Positions 10,794 through 22,155 of a DNA stretch of 64,000 nt are shown in pieces. The DNA is from Cololabis saira (taxonomy: Eukaryota; Chordata; Actinopteri; Beloniformes; Belonidae). The stretch is from contig NC_084610.1 of NCBI RefSeq assembly GCF_033807715.1, positions 3,357,001-3,421,000 of the forward strand. The letters are read 5' to 3'. The notes under the pieces were generated by a model. It made no database searches and had not been told where the DNA came from. It saw only the letters and a list, made by a program, of their open reading frames with translations. The position numbers and the translations under genes were made by a program. How positions within the stretch are numbered: position 1 is the first letter of the stretch; every line of letters starts with the position of its first letter.

Positions 10794-10832
10794 CTGTCTG
10801 GAGATCCAGGTTTCTGACGAGTCCTTGCGTCT
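10794..10832 (-). CDS. dpp10: dpp10 visible exon 8 (39-nt exon)
   Basis: A very short symmetric exon encoding RRKDSSETWISRQ, equivalent to the small DPP10 exon with the SDTWLSQQ ending (DPP6 ends SEAWLHRQ). Acceptor CCTCTCTTCCAG, donor CAG/GTGAGT. Phase 0 at both ends, so skipping would remove 13 residues without a frameshift. In the transcript, a nearly pure CU-rich tract of about 1.8 kb starts about 80 nt downstream of its donor. Confidence 0.9.
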
Positions 10833-11804
10833 CTGGAAGAGAGGAAAGGAGAGGAGAATCAGCCTGTGATTTCATGTGTTTAGTTACCAGAACCTCCTGG
10901 TCGTGTTGGATTCACCTTCTCCTCCTGTTCTGTGTTTGTTTAGCATCCCGCTCCGTATTCAGGTCAGCTCTGCTCCCGTTTTCTTCTCCTGGCTCTTCCT
11001 TTCTTGTTTATTCAGGTTATTTTTGCTTCCCGAGTCGCAGCAGGAAACAGCCACTCTGCCCTTCAGCTACATTACGCTGTTTGTTCCCTCCTTTTCTTTA
11101 TTTGCTGCTCTTCTTCTGCTTCTCCGCCAAGATGTTTTTATACGTTTCCATTTACTTTATTTTCCAGCATCGCTGTATTTTCCTGTTTTAGTGTGGACGT
11201 CATTTTTTTCCAATTCAATGCTTTGAAGAAGTTTTTAAGTTGATAAATGATGTTTAATTTATCATATACAAACTATTAAAGTTTAGATACAAGATCTGAG
11301 GTTTTTACAGATACTTTTTAGATTAAAAAAAGAAAGAAAGAAAAGGCTTGAGGACATAAAAGTTCTGGGGACTTTAGTTGTGATGAGGTAAAGTGCCTTT
11401 AGTGTCTTTTTACAAGGGTTTTTTTGTATAAACAAGCCACTGGCTGGATTTAAGGAATCAAACAGGTCAGATCCTCCCTGAAGACACAATCTGTGGTTAT
11501 AGATAAGTAACTCCAGGTGAGTTTCCATTAATGGGGTCAGGAGTAAAACCTCGGGGGCTGGAACCGGTTTCTTTTTTTCTTTTGTCCTTAAGGTAGAAGG
11601 TAAAAACACTTTCAAGATCAAAACAAAAAAGCAAGTCCAGTTGTTTCAAGCCTTTGAGTGTGGTTGGAAAAGCTTCTTGAATGATCATGACCAGAGAACA
11701 CTTAAATATAATTAAAGAAAATCAGCAGAAAGTTTAAAAGTGAAAGTAGGATACGAAGAATACTAAATATATTGTGACAAAACGGCAGCATAGCCTTGAG
11801 GAAA
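10833..11804. other. intron sequence upstream of exon 8, no recognisable feature
   Basis: Mixed sequence, T-rich on the plus strand around 10900-11240. Nothing coding or repetitive recognised. Confidence 0.45.
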
Positions 11805-12600
11805 TTAAAGGGGACCTATTATGGCATCTAATACCTATTTTAAACAGGCCTTGAATGTCTTAAAAACAAGCTTTTGATTGTTTTTGCTAAATAAATTAGA
11901 AATTCAGCCTCTGATCCATGTCTTTATCTTCCCATTCTCTAACCTCATTATCTATGCAGGATTCTGAGAGGGCGGGGCTATGATAATGAGGCTCTGTGCT
12001 GATTGGCTGCCTGAATGACGCGATACACTGCCACGGAAAAATGGAGGAAGCTCCGGCTGGCGGAGTTACACCATGTCCTAACTGCATGCGATGCGAGGGA
12101 GTGTCAGCGACAAAATCAATTCCATTGCTTTATTTTCTATTGGACTGTCCTAACTGGCTGCAGCGACGCAGCGCGCTGTTTTGAGCTGAACATTTGTCGG
12201 ACGCCCCGCTTCTATTTTCTTCCTGTCACTCGCGTTGAAAGGCGGTTGAAAGCGCTGTAGGAAACAGTCACAGATGAGGAACGGCTGATCCAGTTAGTTG
12301 AAATGAGAAGTTATCTCTATGATTCCTCCTCATTTCACTACAAAAACCTCAATAAAGTGGCAGCTGCTGGAGGGAGATGGACAGAGAGCGTCCGATGTCT
12401 CGCAGTGCTACGATAGTCGGACGCTCGCATCCAGTTACACGGTTTTATAGTTGTGGGCGTGGTTTGCATTTTTGTTACGTAACGACGGGAGCAGAATTTG
12501 GTTGCTTTCCTCCTTCTCTGAGTTGGCAGGCTGAGTGGAGACCACTTTATATATGTTAAAGCAAGAAAAAAACCTGTTTTTCATAATAGGTCCCCTTTAG
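11805..12600. mobile_element. TTAA-associated MITE with AGGGGACCTATTATG ends
   Basis: Begins TTAAAGGGGACCTATTATGG and ends CATAATAGGTCCCCTTTAG, about 17-bp inverted repeats. The left flank is TTAA and the right TTAG. Related sequence recurs at 33427-34751 and 35268-35504. Non-coding interior; superfamily uncertain. Confidence 0.8.
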
Positions 12601-13168
12601 GTTAAGGCTAGAAGGCGAACATGCCTGCAAACGCAAAGAGCTCTTCACAATAACATATCTTTGGTGGACGGCCAGTCTTTCTGCCAATCACAGTCGAGAA
12701 CAGGCCGACGTGTCGTTCCCACTTGAAGTCCGTTTTCACTCCAACGTCTGCCAGCATTAGCTTTGAGGTGAGTGTCTAACCATATAATATGCTTTTTAAC
12801 TTGACTTTTTAACTTGGTGGTGAATATACTTGCTGTCCAGAAGGCGTACGCCACCTGCAGTTCCCGCTTCAGCCACGAGCGGCGCCGCTCAGAAACCAGC
12901 ACGAGGGTTGGGCGCCAAGTTGGGAAAATGGCGGAATGTTTTGAAGAGAGTCAAGTCTCCCGTTTTGGCCGAGAAACTACCGTATTTTCCCGTTTTATAA
13001 TATGATATAATGTTTAAAAAGCATTCCTGTGCCTCAGTTCTCGTGAGGTTAGTGGCAACAACGGGAGCAAACTCGGAACAACAAAAGGGAGAGATGGATG
13101 TAACAAGAGAGAAGACATTTCCGCCAAAAAAGTGAAGACTTTGTGTAAATATCTCTAAAAATGGGATG
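12601..13168. other. intron sequence; start of a tandemly duplicated region
   Basis: Mostly unrecognised. The last part (TGTAAATATCTCTAAAAATG near 13145) recurs near 18116, marking the first unit of the diverged duplication described separately. Confidence 0.5.
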
Positions 13169-13836
13169 GTGAATTTCAGAGGTGGTAGTAACAAGTTACA
13201 TTTACTCCGTTACATTTACTTGAGTAAGTTTTGGGAAATGTTGTACTTTCAGGAGTAGTTTTGAATCACTATACTTTTTACTTTTACTTGAGTAGATTTG
13301 TGAAGAAGAAACTGTTCCTCTTACTCCGTTACATTAGGCTACGTTGAGCTGTTACTTTTCTTTTATCCCTTTTATCCACGTACGTGTCAATCTCATGACA
13401 TCACTGAGTGATTCTTTGGGAAAAATGTTAGTTTTTGCATGTTTTGTCACATTTATACAGACTCAAACACACACAGAGTTTCTATGAGTTCATGTTTGTT
13501 CTAGTTCTGCCTGGTTAAAAAAGAAAAGTACAAAGGCTTGAAATTTTGTGCTACTTGTGCTTAATTTATTTTTTTATGTTATTATTTTATTATTTATAAA
13601 AGTACTTGAATTTACTTTACTTTACTTAAGATTATTTTAATTTAAGCTATTTTTAATTTTTTTTTTAATTAGTATTTATTTTATTATTTTATTGATTTAA
13701 TTTGCCTGAAGATGATTATTTTTTTATCTGTTTGAATGATTGTGTTAAAAAAATTAATCAGATGTTACTCAACAGTTACTCAGTACTTGAGTAGTTTTTT
13801 CACCAAGTACTTTTTTACTTTCACTCAAGTAATTAT

Positions 13837-16815
13837 TTGAATGACTACTTTTTACTTCTACTTCTACCAAAAGTTCACCAGGTGCAGCGTTATAGAGGCG
13901 TTAACCAAGATAACCTTGTAAAAATTAAAACCAATGCACATTTGGTACCAATTACAGACCGAAAAATTAGATGCGGACTACTAAATATACGATCATTAAG
14001 CTCTAAGTCTCTGTTAGTAAATGATATAATTACAGAGAGCAGGAGTGATATTTTCTGCTTAACAGAAACATGGTTACAGGAGGAAGAGTATGTTAGTTTG
14101 AATGAATCAACTCCGCCCGGCTACTTTAATCATCACATTCCTAGAAGCACGGGCCGAGGCGGAGGAGTCGCAGCAATTTATAACTCCGGTCTCCAAACAA
14201 AAATTGAACCCAAGTGCAACTATAATACATTTGAAAGCCTCATGCTTGGTCTGAAATTTCCGAGCCGGAAATCAGAGAAGCCAGTTGTGTTAGTGGTAGT
14301 GTACCGGCCCCCTGCTGGTGCGTATCTGGAGTTTTTGTCTGAATTTTCAGATTTCCTTTCTGGATTATTGATCAGCACAGATAAATTCATCATAGTGGGT
14401 GATTTTAACATTCATATGGATGTTGAAAGCGATAATCTTAAATTAGCCTTCGATTCTCTTCTAGAATCAATGGGTATCTCACAAAAAGTGGATAAACCGA
14501 CGCACTGTTTTAATCATACTCTCGATCTCGTTCTCACCTACGGTGTTGAAACTGATGGTCTGTTGGTGTCACCTGTAAACTCCCTTTTATCCGACCATTA
14601 CTTAATAACGTTTGAATTTAATTTTGTTGATGTTGAAGTGCAAAATAGGAGGTATTATTTTAGCAGATGTTTGTCTGATGAAGTTATTGTTAAATTTAGG
14701 GAGGCCATTGCTTATCTTACGACAGTGCGAAATAGTGATGTAGTCGAGGCCAGTGACCTGGGTTCTACCTCTGCAGATGTTGATTTCCTTGCTAGTAACA
14801 CTGCTGATTTGTTGCATTCAGCTTTAGATGAAGTTGCTCCTTTGAAAAGGAGGGTTTCTAGCCACAGGAGCTTAACTCCCTGGTACAATTCAGATATCCG
14901 CATGTTGAAACAAAACGTGCGTAAAATGGAAAGGAAGTGGTACTCTTGTAGGTCTGTAGACTCTCATCGTGAATGGAAAGATATTCTAATAGTATATAAA
15001 AAAGCCATTCGCAAAGCCAGAACAGCTTATTATTCAACGCTGATAGAGGATAACAAAAGTAACCCACGTTTTCTGTTCAGCACTGTAGCCAGGCTGACAA
15101 AGAGTCACAACTCTGTTGAGCCGTGCATTCCTGCAGCTCTCAGTAGTGAGGACTTTATGGGCTTCTTCAACAGTAAAATCGCGAGAATTAGAGAAGAAAT
15201 CAACCAGCCGGTTGTAGGTGTTTCTTCAGCTTTAGCGACTTCCCTAGGCTCTGACTTGTCTCTAGACTGTTTTGATCCTATAGACCTCCCTGAGCTGACT
15301 TCACTCGTTAATAGAGCTAAGTCAACCACATGTATGTTAGACCCCATCCCGACTCGTCTATTCAAACATGTTTTTTCTCTTATTGGTACGACAATACTGG
15401 ACCAAATTAACCTATCCCTAAGTTTAGGATATGTACCACAGGTTTTCAAAGTCGCAGTAATTAAACCTTTACTTAAAAAACCTTCTCTTGACCCAGACAC
15501 CTTAGCTAATTATAGACCAATTTCCAACCTTCCATTTGTGTCTAAAATTCTGGAAAAGGCAGTTTCAAGCCAGTTATGTGACTATTTGTATAGAAATGAT
15601 CTGTTTGAAGTCTTTCAGTCAGGGTTCAGAATGCATCATAGCACAGAGACAGCACTTGTTCGAGTCACGAATGACCTCCTTATGGCCTCAGATAAGGGAT
15701 TAGTGTCCATACTGGTTCTACTGGACCTCAGTGCTGCTTTTGACACTATAGATCATGGCATTTTACTGCACAGGTTAGAGCATGTTGTTGGGATTAAAGG
15801 GACAGCTCTATGTTGGTTTAAATCATATCTATCTGACAGGTTCCAGTTTGTTCATGTACATGAGGTTTCTTCAGAACAGTCAAGGGTCTGTTATGGTGTT
15901 CCGCAGGGTTCAGTGCTAGGGCCAATCTTGTTCAGTTTATACATGCAGCCGTTGGGAAGTATAATCCAGAATCACGGCATACACTTTCATTGTTATGCTG
16001 ATGATACGCAGCTCTATTTGTCTATGAAGCCGGATGAAACAGAACCGTTAGTTAAACTTCAGGCATGTCTTAGGGACATCAAGGACTGGATGTCCAGAAA
16101 TTTCCTGCTTCTAAATTCAGATAAAACAGAGGTTATCATTCTTGGTCCAGAGCATCTTAGGAAGGGATTAGATGGTGTTGCGATGGCTTCCAGTGCAACT
16201 GTGAGAAATCTTGGTGTTATTTTCGATCAGGATTTGTCGTTTAAACCATATGTCAATCAGGTTTGTAAAATAGCCTTTTTCCATCTCCGTAATATTGCAA
16301 AGATTAGGAAAATCCTCTCACAGAGTGATGCAGAAAAACTAGTTCATGCGTTTGTATCTTCTAGACTAGATTACTGTAATGTGTTGTTAGCAGGATGTCC
16401 AAGTAATTTGCTGAATAGGCTCCAGCTGATCCAAAATGCAGCAGCACGAGTACTGACAGGAATTAGCAGGAGAGACCACGTCTCTCCAGTGTTAGCGTCG
16501 CTCCATTGGTTACCCGTAAAATTCAGAATCCAATTTAAAATTTTATTACTTGCGTATAAAGCCCAAAACGGCTTAGCTCCGCATTATTTGCAAGACCTGA
16601 TAGTGCCTTATGTTCCTGTCAGAGCTCTCCGTTCTCAGAGTGCAGGTTTACTCGTAGTTCCTAGAGTATCTAAATGTAGATTTGGAGGGCGGGCGTTCTG
16701 CTATCAGGCACCATTACTTTGGAACCAACTTCCAATCTGGGTTAAGGAGGCTGACTCCACCTCCACCTTTAAAACTAAACTTAAAACCTTTCTGTTTAGT
16801 AAAGCCTATAGTTAG
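13837..16815 (+). CDS. L2 LINE ORF2: AP endonuclease plus reverse transcriptase
   Basis: A 992-residue open frame for the retrotransposition enzyme that nicks target DNA and reverse-transcribes the element RNA. The endonuclease domain is in the first 260 residues: N50 in LLNIRSL, E77 in LTETWL, D189/N191 in VGDFN, and a terminal SDH at 252-254. The reverse transcriptase follows, with [30 protein letters not shown] (D636), [10 protein letters not shown] and the catalytic YADD at 720-723. The C-terminal part has HLRNIAKIR and [10 protein letters not shown] motifs. The first ATG lies in the host MITE, so about the first nine residues are chimeric and the true start is uncertain. No internal stop or frameshift is seen. 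Confidence 0.93.
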   Translation: MNDYFLLLLLPKVHQVQRYRGVNQDNLVKIKTNAHLVPITDRKIRCGLLNIRSLSSKSLLVNDIITESRSDIFCLTETWLQEEEYVSLNESTPPGYFNHHIPRSTGRGGGVAAIYNSGLQTKIEPKCNYNTFESLMLGLKFPSRKSEKPVVLVVVYRPPAGAYLEFLSEFSDFLSGLLISTDKFIIVGDFNIHMDVESDNLKLAFDSLLESMGISQKVDKPTHCFNHTLDLVLTYGVETDGLLVSPVNSLLSDHYLITFEFNFVDVEVQNRRYYFSRCLSDEVIVKFREAIAYLTTVRNSDVVEASDLGSTSADVDFLASNTADLLHSALDEVAPLKRRVSSHRSLTPWYNSDIRMLKQNVRKMERKWYSCRSVDSHREWKDILIVYKKAIRKARTAYYSTLIEDNKSNPRFLFSTVARLTKSHNSVEPCIPAALSSEDFMGFFNSKIARIREEINQPVVGVSSALATSLGSDLSLDCFDPIDLPELTSLVNRAKSTTCMLDPIPTRLFKHVFSLIGTTILDQINLSLSLGYVPQVFKVAVIKPLLKKPSLDPDTLANYRPISNLPFVSKILEKAVSSQLCDYLYRNDLFEVFQSGFRMHHSTETALVRVTNDLLMASDKGLVSILVLLDLSAAFDTIDHGILLHRLEHVVGIKGTALCWFKSYLSDRFQFVHVHEVSSEQSRVCYGVPQGSVLGPILFSLYMQPLGSIIQNHGIHFHCYADDTQLYLSMKPDETEPLVKLQACLRDIKDWMSRNFLLLNSDKTEVIILGPEHLRKGLDGVAMASSATVRNLGVIFDQDLSFKPYVNQVCKIAFFHLRNIAKIRKILSQSDAEKLVHAFVSSRLDYCNVLLAGCPSNLLNRLQLIQNAAARVLTGISRRDHVSPVLASLHWLPVKFRIQFKILLLAYKAQNGLAPHYLQDLIVPYVPVRALRSQSAGLLVVPRVSKCRFGGRAFCYQAPLLWNQLPIWVKEADSTSTFKTKLKTFLFSKAYS

Positions 16816-17605
16816 TGTTTAGTAAACCTCTAGCTGGTGTTGGTAAATCTCTAGGTAGTGTAAACTTTAGTGTGTCAGAGTCGCTCCTGTAGTTTCTTGT
16901 GCTGGCCCCCCCTTCTCCTCCCTTTTCTCTCTTTTGTCCATGTTGCAGCATCCTTTGCCGGACACCGGAACCTGCAGGTGGTCGTGGGTGGCTTGTAGCT
17001 TGCATTACGGAGCACAAGTCTTTCCCTGACCCTGCACCCCAACCTGGGACTTGCTGATTGGGCCGGAGCTTCGGGAGCTGTGTGCTGGCCTGCGGTCCCC
17101 ACCCCTGGTCATCCCGTTGCTGCCCCCCCCTTCTCCTCCCTTTTCTCTCTTTTGTCCTGCAGGTGGCCGTGGGTGGCTTGTAGCTTGCATTACGGAGCAC
17201 AAGTCTTTTCCTGACCCTGCACCCCAACCTGGGACTTGCTGATTGGGCCGGAGCTTCGGGAGCTGTGTGCTGGCCTGCGGTCCCCACCCCCGGTCATCCC
17301 GTTGCTGCTTCCACCTGCCTGCTGTGCTGTTGCCGTCCCTGACCCACCAGTCTGGCCCTCGGCAGGAGGGTCCCCCCTGATGAGCCTGGTCCTGCTCAAG
17401 GTTTCTTCCCTCCTAAAGGGGAGTTTTTCCTTGCCACTGTTTGGCTTAAGGTTTTTCTCCCACTAGGGGAGTTTTTTACCTGCCATTGTTTATGTAATAT
17501 CTGCTCGGGGGTCATGTTCTGGGTATGGGTCTCTGTAAAGCGTCTAGAGACAACTCTGTTGTATTAGACGCTATATAAATAAAATTGAATTGAATTGAAT
17601 TGAAT
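13864..17605 (+). mobile_element. L2-clade non-LTR retrotransposon, 5'-truncated, ORF2 apparently intact
   Basis: Inserted into a hAT MITE with a 5-bp TACTT duplication (13859-13863 and 17606-17610). It contains a long endonuclease/reverse transcriptase frame, a 3' UTR with an internal tandem duplication, and the L2 3' hairpin tail followed by (ATTGA)n. No separate ORF1 precedes it, so it is 5'-truncated or of a one-ORF type. The intact frame suggests recent insertion. Confidence 0.93.
16900..17310 (+). repeat. tandem duplication in the L2 3' UTR
   Basis: A segment from CCCCCCCTTCTCCTCCC through CGGTCATCCCGTTGCTG occurs twice in succession (about 16905-17125 and 17126-17308). The first copy has an extra stretch around 16940-16970 (CATGTTGCAGCATCC and following). 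The copies are otherwise nearly identical. Confidence 0.9.
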
Positions 17606-17686
17606 TACTTGAGTCACATTATTATGAAGTAACAGTACTTTTACTTGAGTACAATTTTTGGCTCCTCTACCAGCTCTGGTGAATTT

Positions 17687-19160
17687 ACTTTCCTAAAGAT
17701 GAGCAGGACGGGGCTCAGAAACATGCGTCATCAGTCATTAATACCAGAGAGCCACATGAGTGAAAATGACAAATTAAAAGAAAATGTAAATGTTTCTCTT
17801 GAAGACAATCAATGTGTATATACACTGAAAATATTTAAAATAAATAAATGTGCTTTAATTCTCTTTTGTGTCTTCAGTTTGACTATTATAGGAAGTACAT
17901 ACGTCGTTACATACGAATGTCCTCAGCATTTTCAGTGTTAACAAATGTCGGCCTATCAGTCCATTAGCACATAATTGTAGTGTGGAAGTGGTTGACAGTT
18001 ATTTCAGATGTCTCGTGAATCTGTCTTAAAATATAAGATACTGGACCTCGGTTGGGCTGGTGGGACAACGGCGGAAAATTTCCCGTATTTTTAAATCCAT
18101 AACTTGACAGGTATGTGTAAATATCTCTAAAAATGGGATACAAAATGTACTTTCTAAAGAGGAGCAGGATGGGGTTGAGAGATTTGTAACTGTGATGTTA
18201 GTGTCTCCCGGGGAAGGACCTTTATCCATCAGCAGCAGTGCTGTGTCATCAGTCATTAATACCACAGAGACACAGGAGGGAAAATGACAAATTAAAAGAA
18301 AATGCAAATGTTTCACTTGAAAATATGTTAAATAAATAAGTGTGCTTCAATTCCCCTTTGTGTTTTAATTTAGGCTCTATTATAGGAATTACATAGATAG
18401 GAATGTCAACAGCATTTCAGTGTCAACAAAGGTCGTCCTGTCGGATTCTGAGCACATAATTGTAGTTTGTAAGTGGTTGACAGGTAGTTATTTTCAGAGC
18501 TGGGTAGTAACGAGTTACATTTACTCCGTTACATTTACTTGAGTAAGTTTTGGGAAATGTTGTACTTTTAGGAGTAGTTTTGAATCACTATACTTTTTAC
18601 TTTTACTTGAGTAGATTTGTGAAGAAGAAACTGTTACTCTTACTCCGCTTTTACTTTTCTTTTATCCCTTTTATCCACGTACGCGTCAATCTCATGACAT
18701 CACTGAGTGATTCTTGTGCTTAATTTATTTTTTTATTCTGTTATTATTTTATTTATTTTATTATTTATTAAAGTGCTTGAATTCACTTTAAGATTATTTT
18801 AATTTAAGCTATTTTTTATTTTTTATTTATTGTATTATTTTATTGATTTAATTTGCCTGAAGATGATTATTTTGTACTTTTGTCTGTTTGAATGGTTGTG
18901 TTAAAAAAATAAATCAGACGTTACTCAACAGTTACTCACTACTTGAGTAGTTTTTTCACAAAGTACTTTTTTACTTTTACTCAAGTAATTATTTGGATGA
19001 CTACTTTTTACTTCTACTTAAGTTATATTATTCTGAAGTAACAGTACTTTTACTTGAGTACAATTTTTGCCTACTCTACTCAGCTCTGGTTATTTTAGAT
19101 TTCTTGTAAGCCTGTCTTACAATAGGAAAATGTATCTTATTTTACAATCCTAAACTTGAC
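17687..19160. repeat. diverged tandem duplication, each unit hit by the same MITE family
   Basis: Unit one (13143-13168 plus 17687-18112) and unit two (18116-18486 plus 19097-19160) share, in order: TGTAAATATCTCTAAAAATG, a CTAAAG-AGCAGGA-GGGG block, GTCATCAGTCATTAATACCA, AAATGACAAATTAAAAGAAA and GCACATAATTGTAGT-TG. They differ by many substitutions and indels. Neither looks coding. Confidence 0.75.
18495..19088. mobile_element. hAT-type MITE, perfect 8-bp TSD GTTATTTT
   Basis: Ends CAGAGCTGGGTAGTAACGAG and CTACTCAGCTCTG. Identical octamers GTTATTTT lie at 18487-18494 and 19089-19096. The interior is rich in TACTTTTACTTGAGTA motifs on both strands. Same family as the element split by the L2 LINE. 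Confidence 0.93.
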
Positions 19161-19744
19161 AGCTCGTAGGAAGATGCAGGGCAAACACGGCAGTGATGGT
19201 GGTGATGGGTGTTTTATCCACCGATCATCAAGCGTCAGAGCTGGATATTTTGCTCCAGATATTTTGGTAAATGCATCTCTTGATAGCTCGTCCCTGTCGC
19301 CACGTAGTGTAGGATGACAGCCAGCTCTCTGCTGCCGTGTCAGACTCGCCGTGTCTGGTTTTGTGCTTAATTATCAGGGAGATTCGATGTAAAAAGTCGT
19401 CAAACGAAACAGAGAACAGGCAGAAATGTTGCAGCTGTTTCTCATCATCAGTTGCATCGGCGAGACAAACGAGCTTTCCCGACGGCTCTGGTTGAACGCC
19501 TGACAAACAATCTCCGATGGTGCCGTGTTCTTTACCCAGATCACAAGAAAAGCAGAGCAGGAATCTCCTCTTCATCTGTGTTGCTGTCTTGTTTATTTAT
19601 CTTTATTCCACCAGCTGGTTTATTATACTTATATGAAATATTTCATCACTTTTCTAACTCCAGCTCTTCATACTTCCCCCCAACCGGTTACCTCCGGTAT
19701 GACACGCTCTCCTCGCGTCTGGGGCCAATATACAACAATATATA

Positions 19745-19826
<82 letters not shown>

Positions 19827-20060
19827 CTTGCGGGCGTTGAGTTCCATGAAGATGGGTTATTGTCAAGATGCTGTTTAAGAGTTTATTTTATAATAAAGAA
19901 AATATATAATAAAGCTCTTTTGCGCTTATACTATGCTAACTTAGCTTTTTATTAAAAAACTAAACTGGCTAATACTGTAACAATTAATGAATTTACAAAA
20001 GTTGAGACCTCAATAGTTGATCACGACTTTATTAGTGTAATGTTTAGATCACTAAATAAT
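19161..20060. other. intron sequence with one (TA)n microsatellite
   Basis: No gene or transposon terminus recognised other than the TA run at 19750-19824, which creates artefactual Tyr/Ile reading frames. Confidence 0.5.
19750..19824. repeat. (TA)n microsatellite
   Basis: About 37 uninterrupted AT dinucleotides. Confidence 0.99.
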
Positions 20061-20947
20061 TTAACCCTTGTGCTGTCTTCAGGTCAAGGAAGGAGGAAGA
20101 GAAGAAGGGAGGAAAGAAGGAAGGATGGGATAAAAGAAGGATGTAAGGAAGGTAGGAAAGGAAGGAAGGAAGGAATAAAGGAAGGAAGGAAGGATGGAAG
20201 GAAGGGAGAAAACAAGGAAAGAAGGAAGGAAGAAAAGAGGAAGGGAACAAGGAAGGAGCGAGCAGGAGGAAAGAAGGAAGGAAGGGAGGAAGGAAGGAAT
20301 AAAGGAAGGAAGGAAGGAAGGAAGGAAGGAAGGAAGGACGGAAGGACGGAAGGAAGGAAGGAAGGAAGGAAGGAAGGAAGGAAGGAAGGAAGGAAGGAAG
20401 GAAGGAAGGAAGGAAGGAAGGAAGGAAGGAAGGACGGACGGAAGGAAGGACGGAAGGACGGAAGGAAGGATGGAAGGAAGGGAGAAAACAAGGAAAGAAG
20501 GAAGGAAGAAAAGAGGAAGGGAAGAAGGAAGGAGCGAGCAGGAGGAAAGAAGGAAGGAAGGGAAAAAGGAAGGAAGGAAGGAAGGAAGGAAGGAAGGAAG
20601 GAAGGAAGGAAGGAAGGAAGGAAGGAAGGAAGGAAGGAAGGAAGGAAGGAAGGAAGGAAGAAAACAAGGAAAGAAGGAAAGAAGAAAAGAGGAAGGGAAG
20701 AAGGAAGGAGCGAGCAGGAGGAAAGAAGGAAGGAAGGGAAAAAGGAAGGAAGGAAGGAAGGAAGGAAGGAAGGAAGGAAGGAAGGAAGGAAGGAAGGAAG
20801 GAAGGAAGGAAGGAAGGAAGGAAGGAAGGAAGGAAGGAAGGAAGGAAGGAAGGAAGGAAGGAAGGAAGGAAGGAAGGGAGAAAAGAAGGGAAGAAGGACA
20901 GGAGAATTAGGACATTTTGACCCAAAATTAATAAGTACAAGGGTTAA
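20061..20947. mobile_element. TTAA-flanked piggyBac-like MITE with (GGAA)n expansion
   Basis: Left TTAACCCTTGTGCTGTCTTC; right CATTTTGACCCAAAATTAAT then AAGTACAAGGGTTAA. TTAA is present on both sides. The interior is GGAA repeats with three copies of a GAGCGAGCAGGAGGAAAGAA spacer, indicating higher-order duplication. Confidence 0.87.
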
Positions 20948-21253
20948 TAATCTTTAATTTTTTTTCATTTATGTTATTGATCTTTGACAATAATTATCCT
21001 GTTTTATAGTATTTTATTGTGACACATCAGCTGTGTTGATATGACTCCAGTCTGAACCTGAAGTATAAAACTACACGCTGACTTAGTTTAGACCTTGAGG
21101 ACGGAGTCTGAGATCATTAGAGCACATTATTTTTAGCTGCTTCATTAAACTGGAAGGGCAGTCCTTCACCGGCGGCGCTGATCCGCGTCCCTGAACCTCA
21201 GTCTGGACCGATCCTCCTGTCAGACACCACTAAATCTGCTGCAGAGCTGCACG

Positions 21254-21954
21254 CAGAGGTGTCAAGTAACCAAGTACAAATACTTTGTTACCTTACTTAA
21301 GTAGAAATTTTGGTTATCTATACTTCACTGGAGTAATTATTTTTCAGACGACTTTTTACTTTTACTCCTTACATTTTCACGCAATTATCTGTACTTTTTA
21401 CTCCTTACATTTTAAAAACAGCCTCGTTACTCTATTTAATTTCGGCCTTTAAAAAAAAACTATCCAGTTAAATTGCTCCATCCGGATAGAGTGAATTAGG
21501 TTGTGGTTGTTTCAGATGTTCTTGTCCAGTTTTGTTCTTACATCCGTTCCCTCAGATTCCTGCAACTAAACTTGGATGTACACTCCAATAAAGGTTAGGA
21601 TAAATGATAACATGCCTCTGAAGTTTGACTTTTTGCACCATTACAATACTTATAGGTAACTAGTCATCATATCTCCTGCTCTCTGAAACACATGTTAATG
21701 CTCAATAGTACACATATATGCTTCTTTAATATATTTGCATTATACTAAGATACATTCATTTTCAATGGCTTTTGTCCTTAATGGCTTTTTCCCCCTTACA
21801 TTACTTTTACTTTTATACTTTAAATAGTTTTGAAACCAGTACTTTTATACTTTTACTTGAGTAAAAAACTTGAGTTGATACTTCAGAGTATTTTTAAACT
21901 CTAGTATCTATACTTCTACCTAAGTAATGAATGTGAATACTGAAGACACCTCTG
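21254..21954. mobile_element. hAT-type MITE, perfect 8-bp TSD GCTGCACG, beside exon 7 donor
   Basis: Ends CAGAGGTGTCAAGTAACC and GAAGACACCTCTG. GCTGCACG is at 21246-21253 and 21955-21962. The interior has TACTTTTACTTGAGTA-like motifs, related in style to the 18495 family but distinct. Its right TSD starts 12 nt inside the intron downstream of dpp10 exon 7. Confidence 0.93.
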
Positions 21955-21973
21955 GCTGCACGTTACCACCCAC

Positions 21974-22097
21974 CTGCAGACACACTCCTATGGTGGCGTC
22001 GCACACCGTCAGCAGGGAAGCGTTCTGGGCCCGGTTGAGCCAGCGCACGGCCAGGTGTGTGTTACTGATCCACTTCACCATGGAGATGTAGAAATCC
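21974..22097 (-). CDS. dpp10: dpp10 visible exon 7
   Basis: Encodes [20 protein letters not shown] then [27 protein letters not shown]...[14 protein letters not shown] is the DPP10/DPP6 core of this blade; NAS is a potential N-glycosylation site. Acceptor CCGTCTGCAG, donor CAG/GTGGGT. The exon is 124 nt: one base completing Arg, then 41 codons. The right TSD of another hAT MITE begins 12 nt into the downstream intron. Confidence 0.95.
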
Positions 22098-22155
22098 CTG
22101 CAGACGGACACACGGACAATCAGGGGGGATTGATGGCTGTATTACTGCTGATACC

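Larger units (their letters stand above)
13177..17678. mobile_element. hAT-type MITE split by an L2 LINE
   Basis: Left part 13177-13863 and right part 17606-17678 together make the MITE that is uninterrupted at 18495-19088, with ends CAGAGGTGGTAGTAAC and CAGCTCTG. The outer flanks GTGAATTT (13169-13176 and 17679-17686) are identical. The L2 insertion therefore postdates the MITE. Confidence 0.93.

Noticed and set aside
19452..19955. Open frame with a Tyr-Ile repeat
   Set aside because: It is produced by the (TA)n microsatellite; flanking residues resemble nothing.
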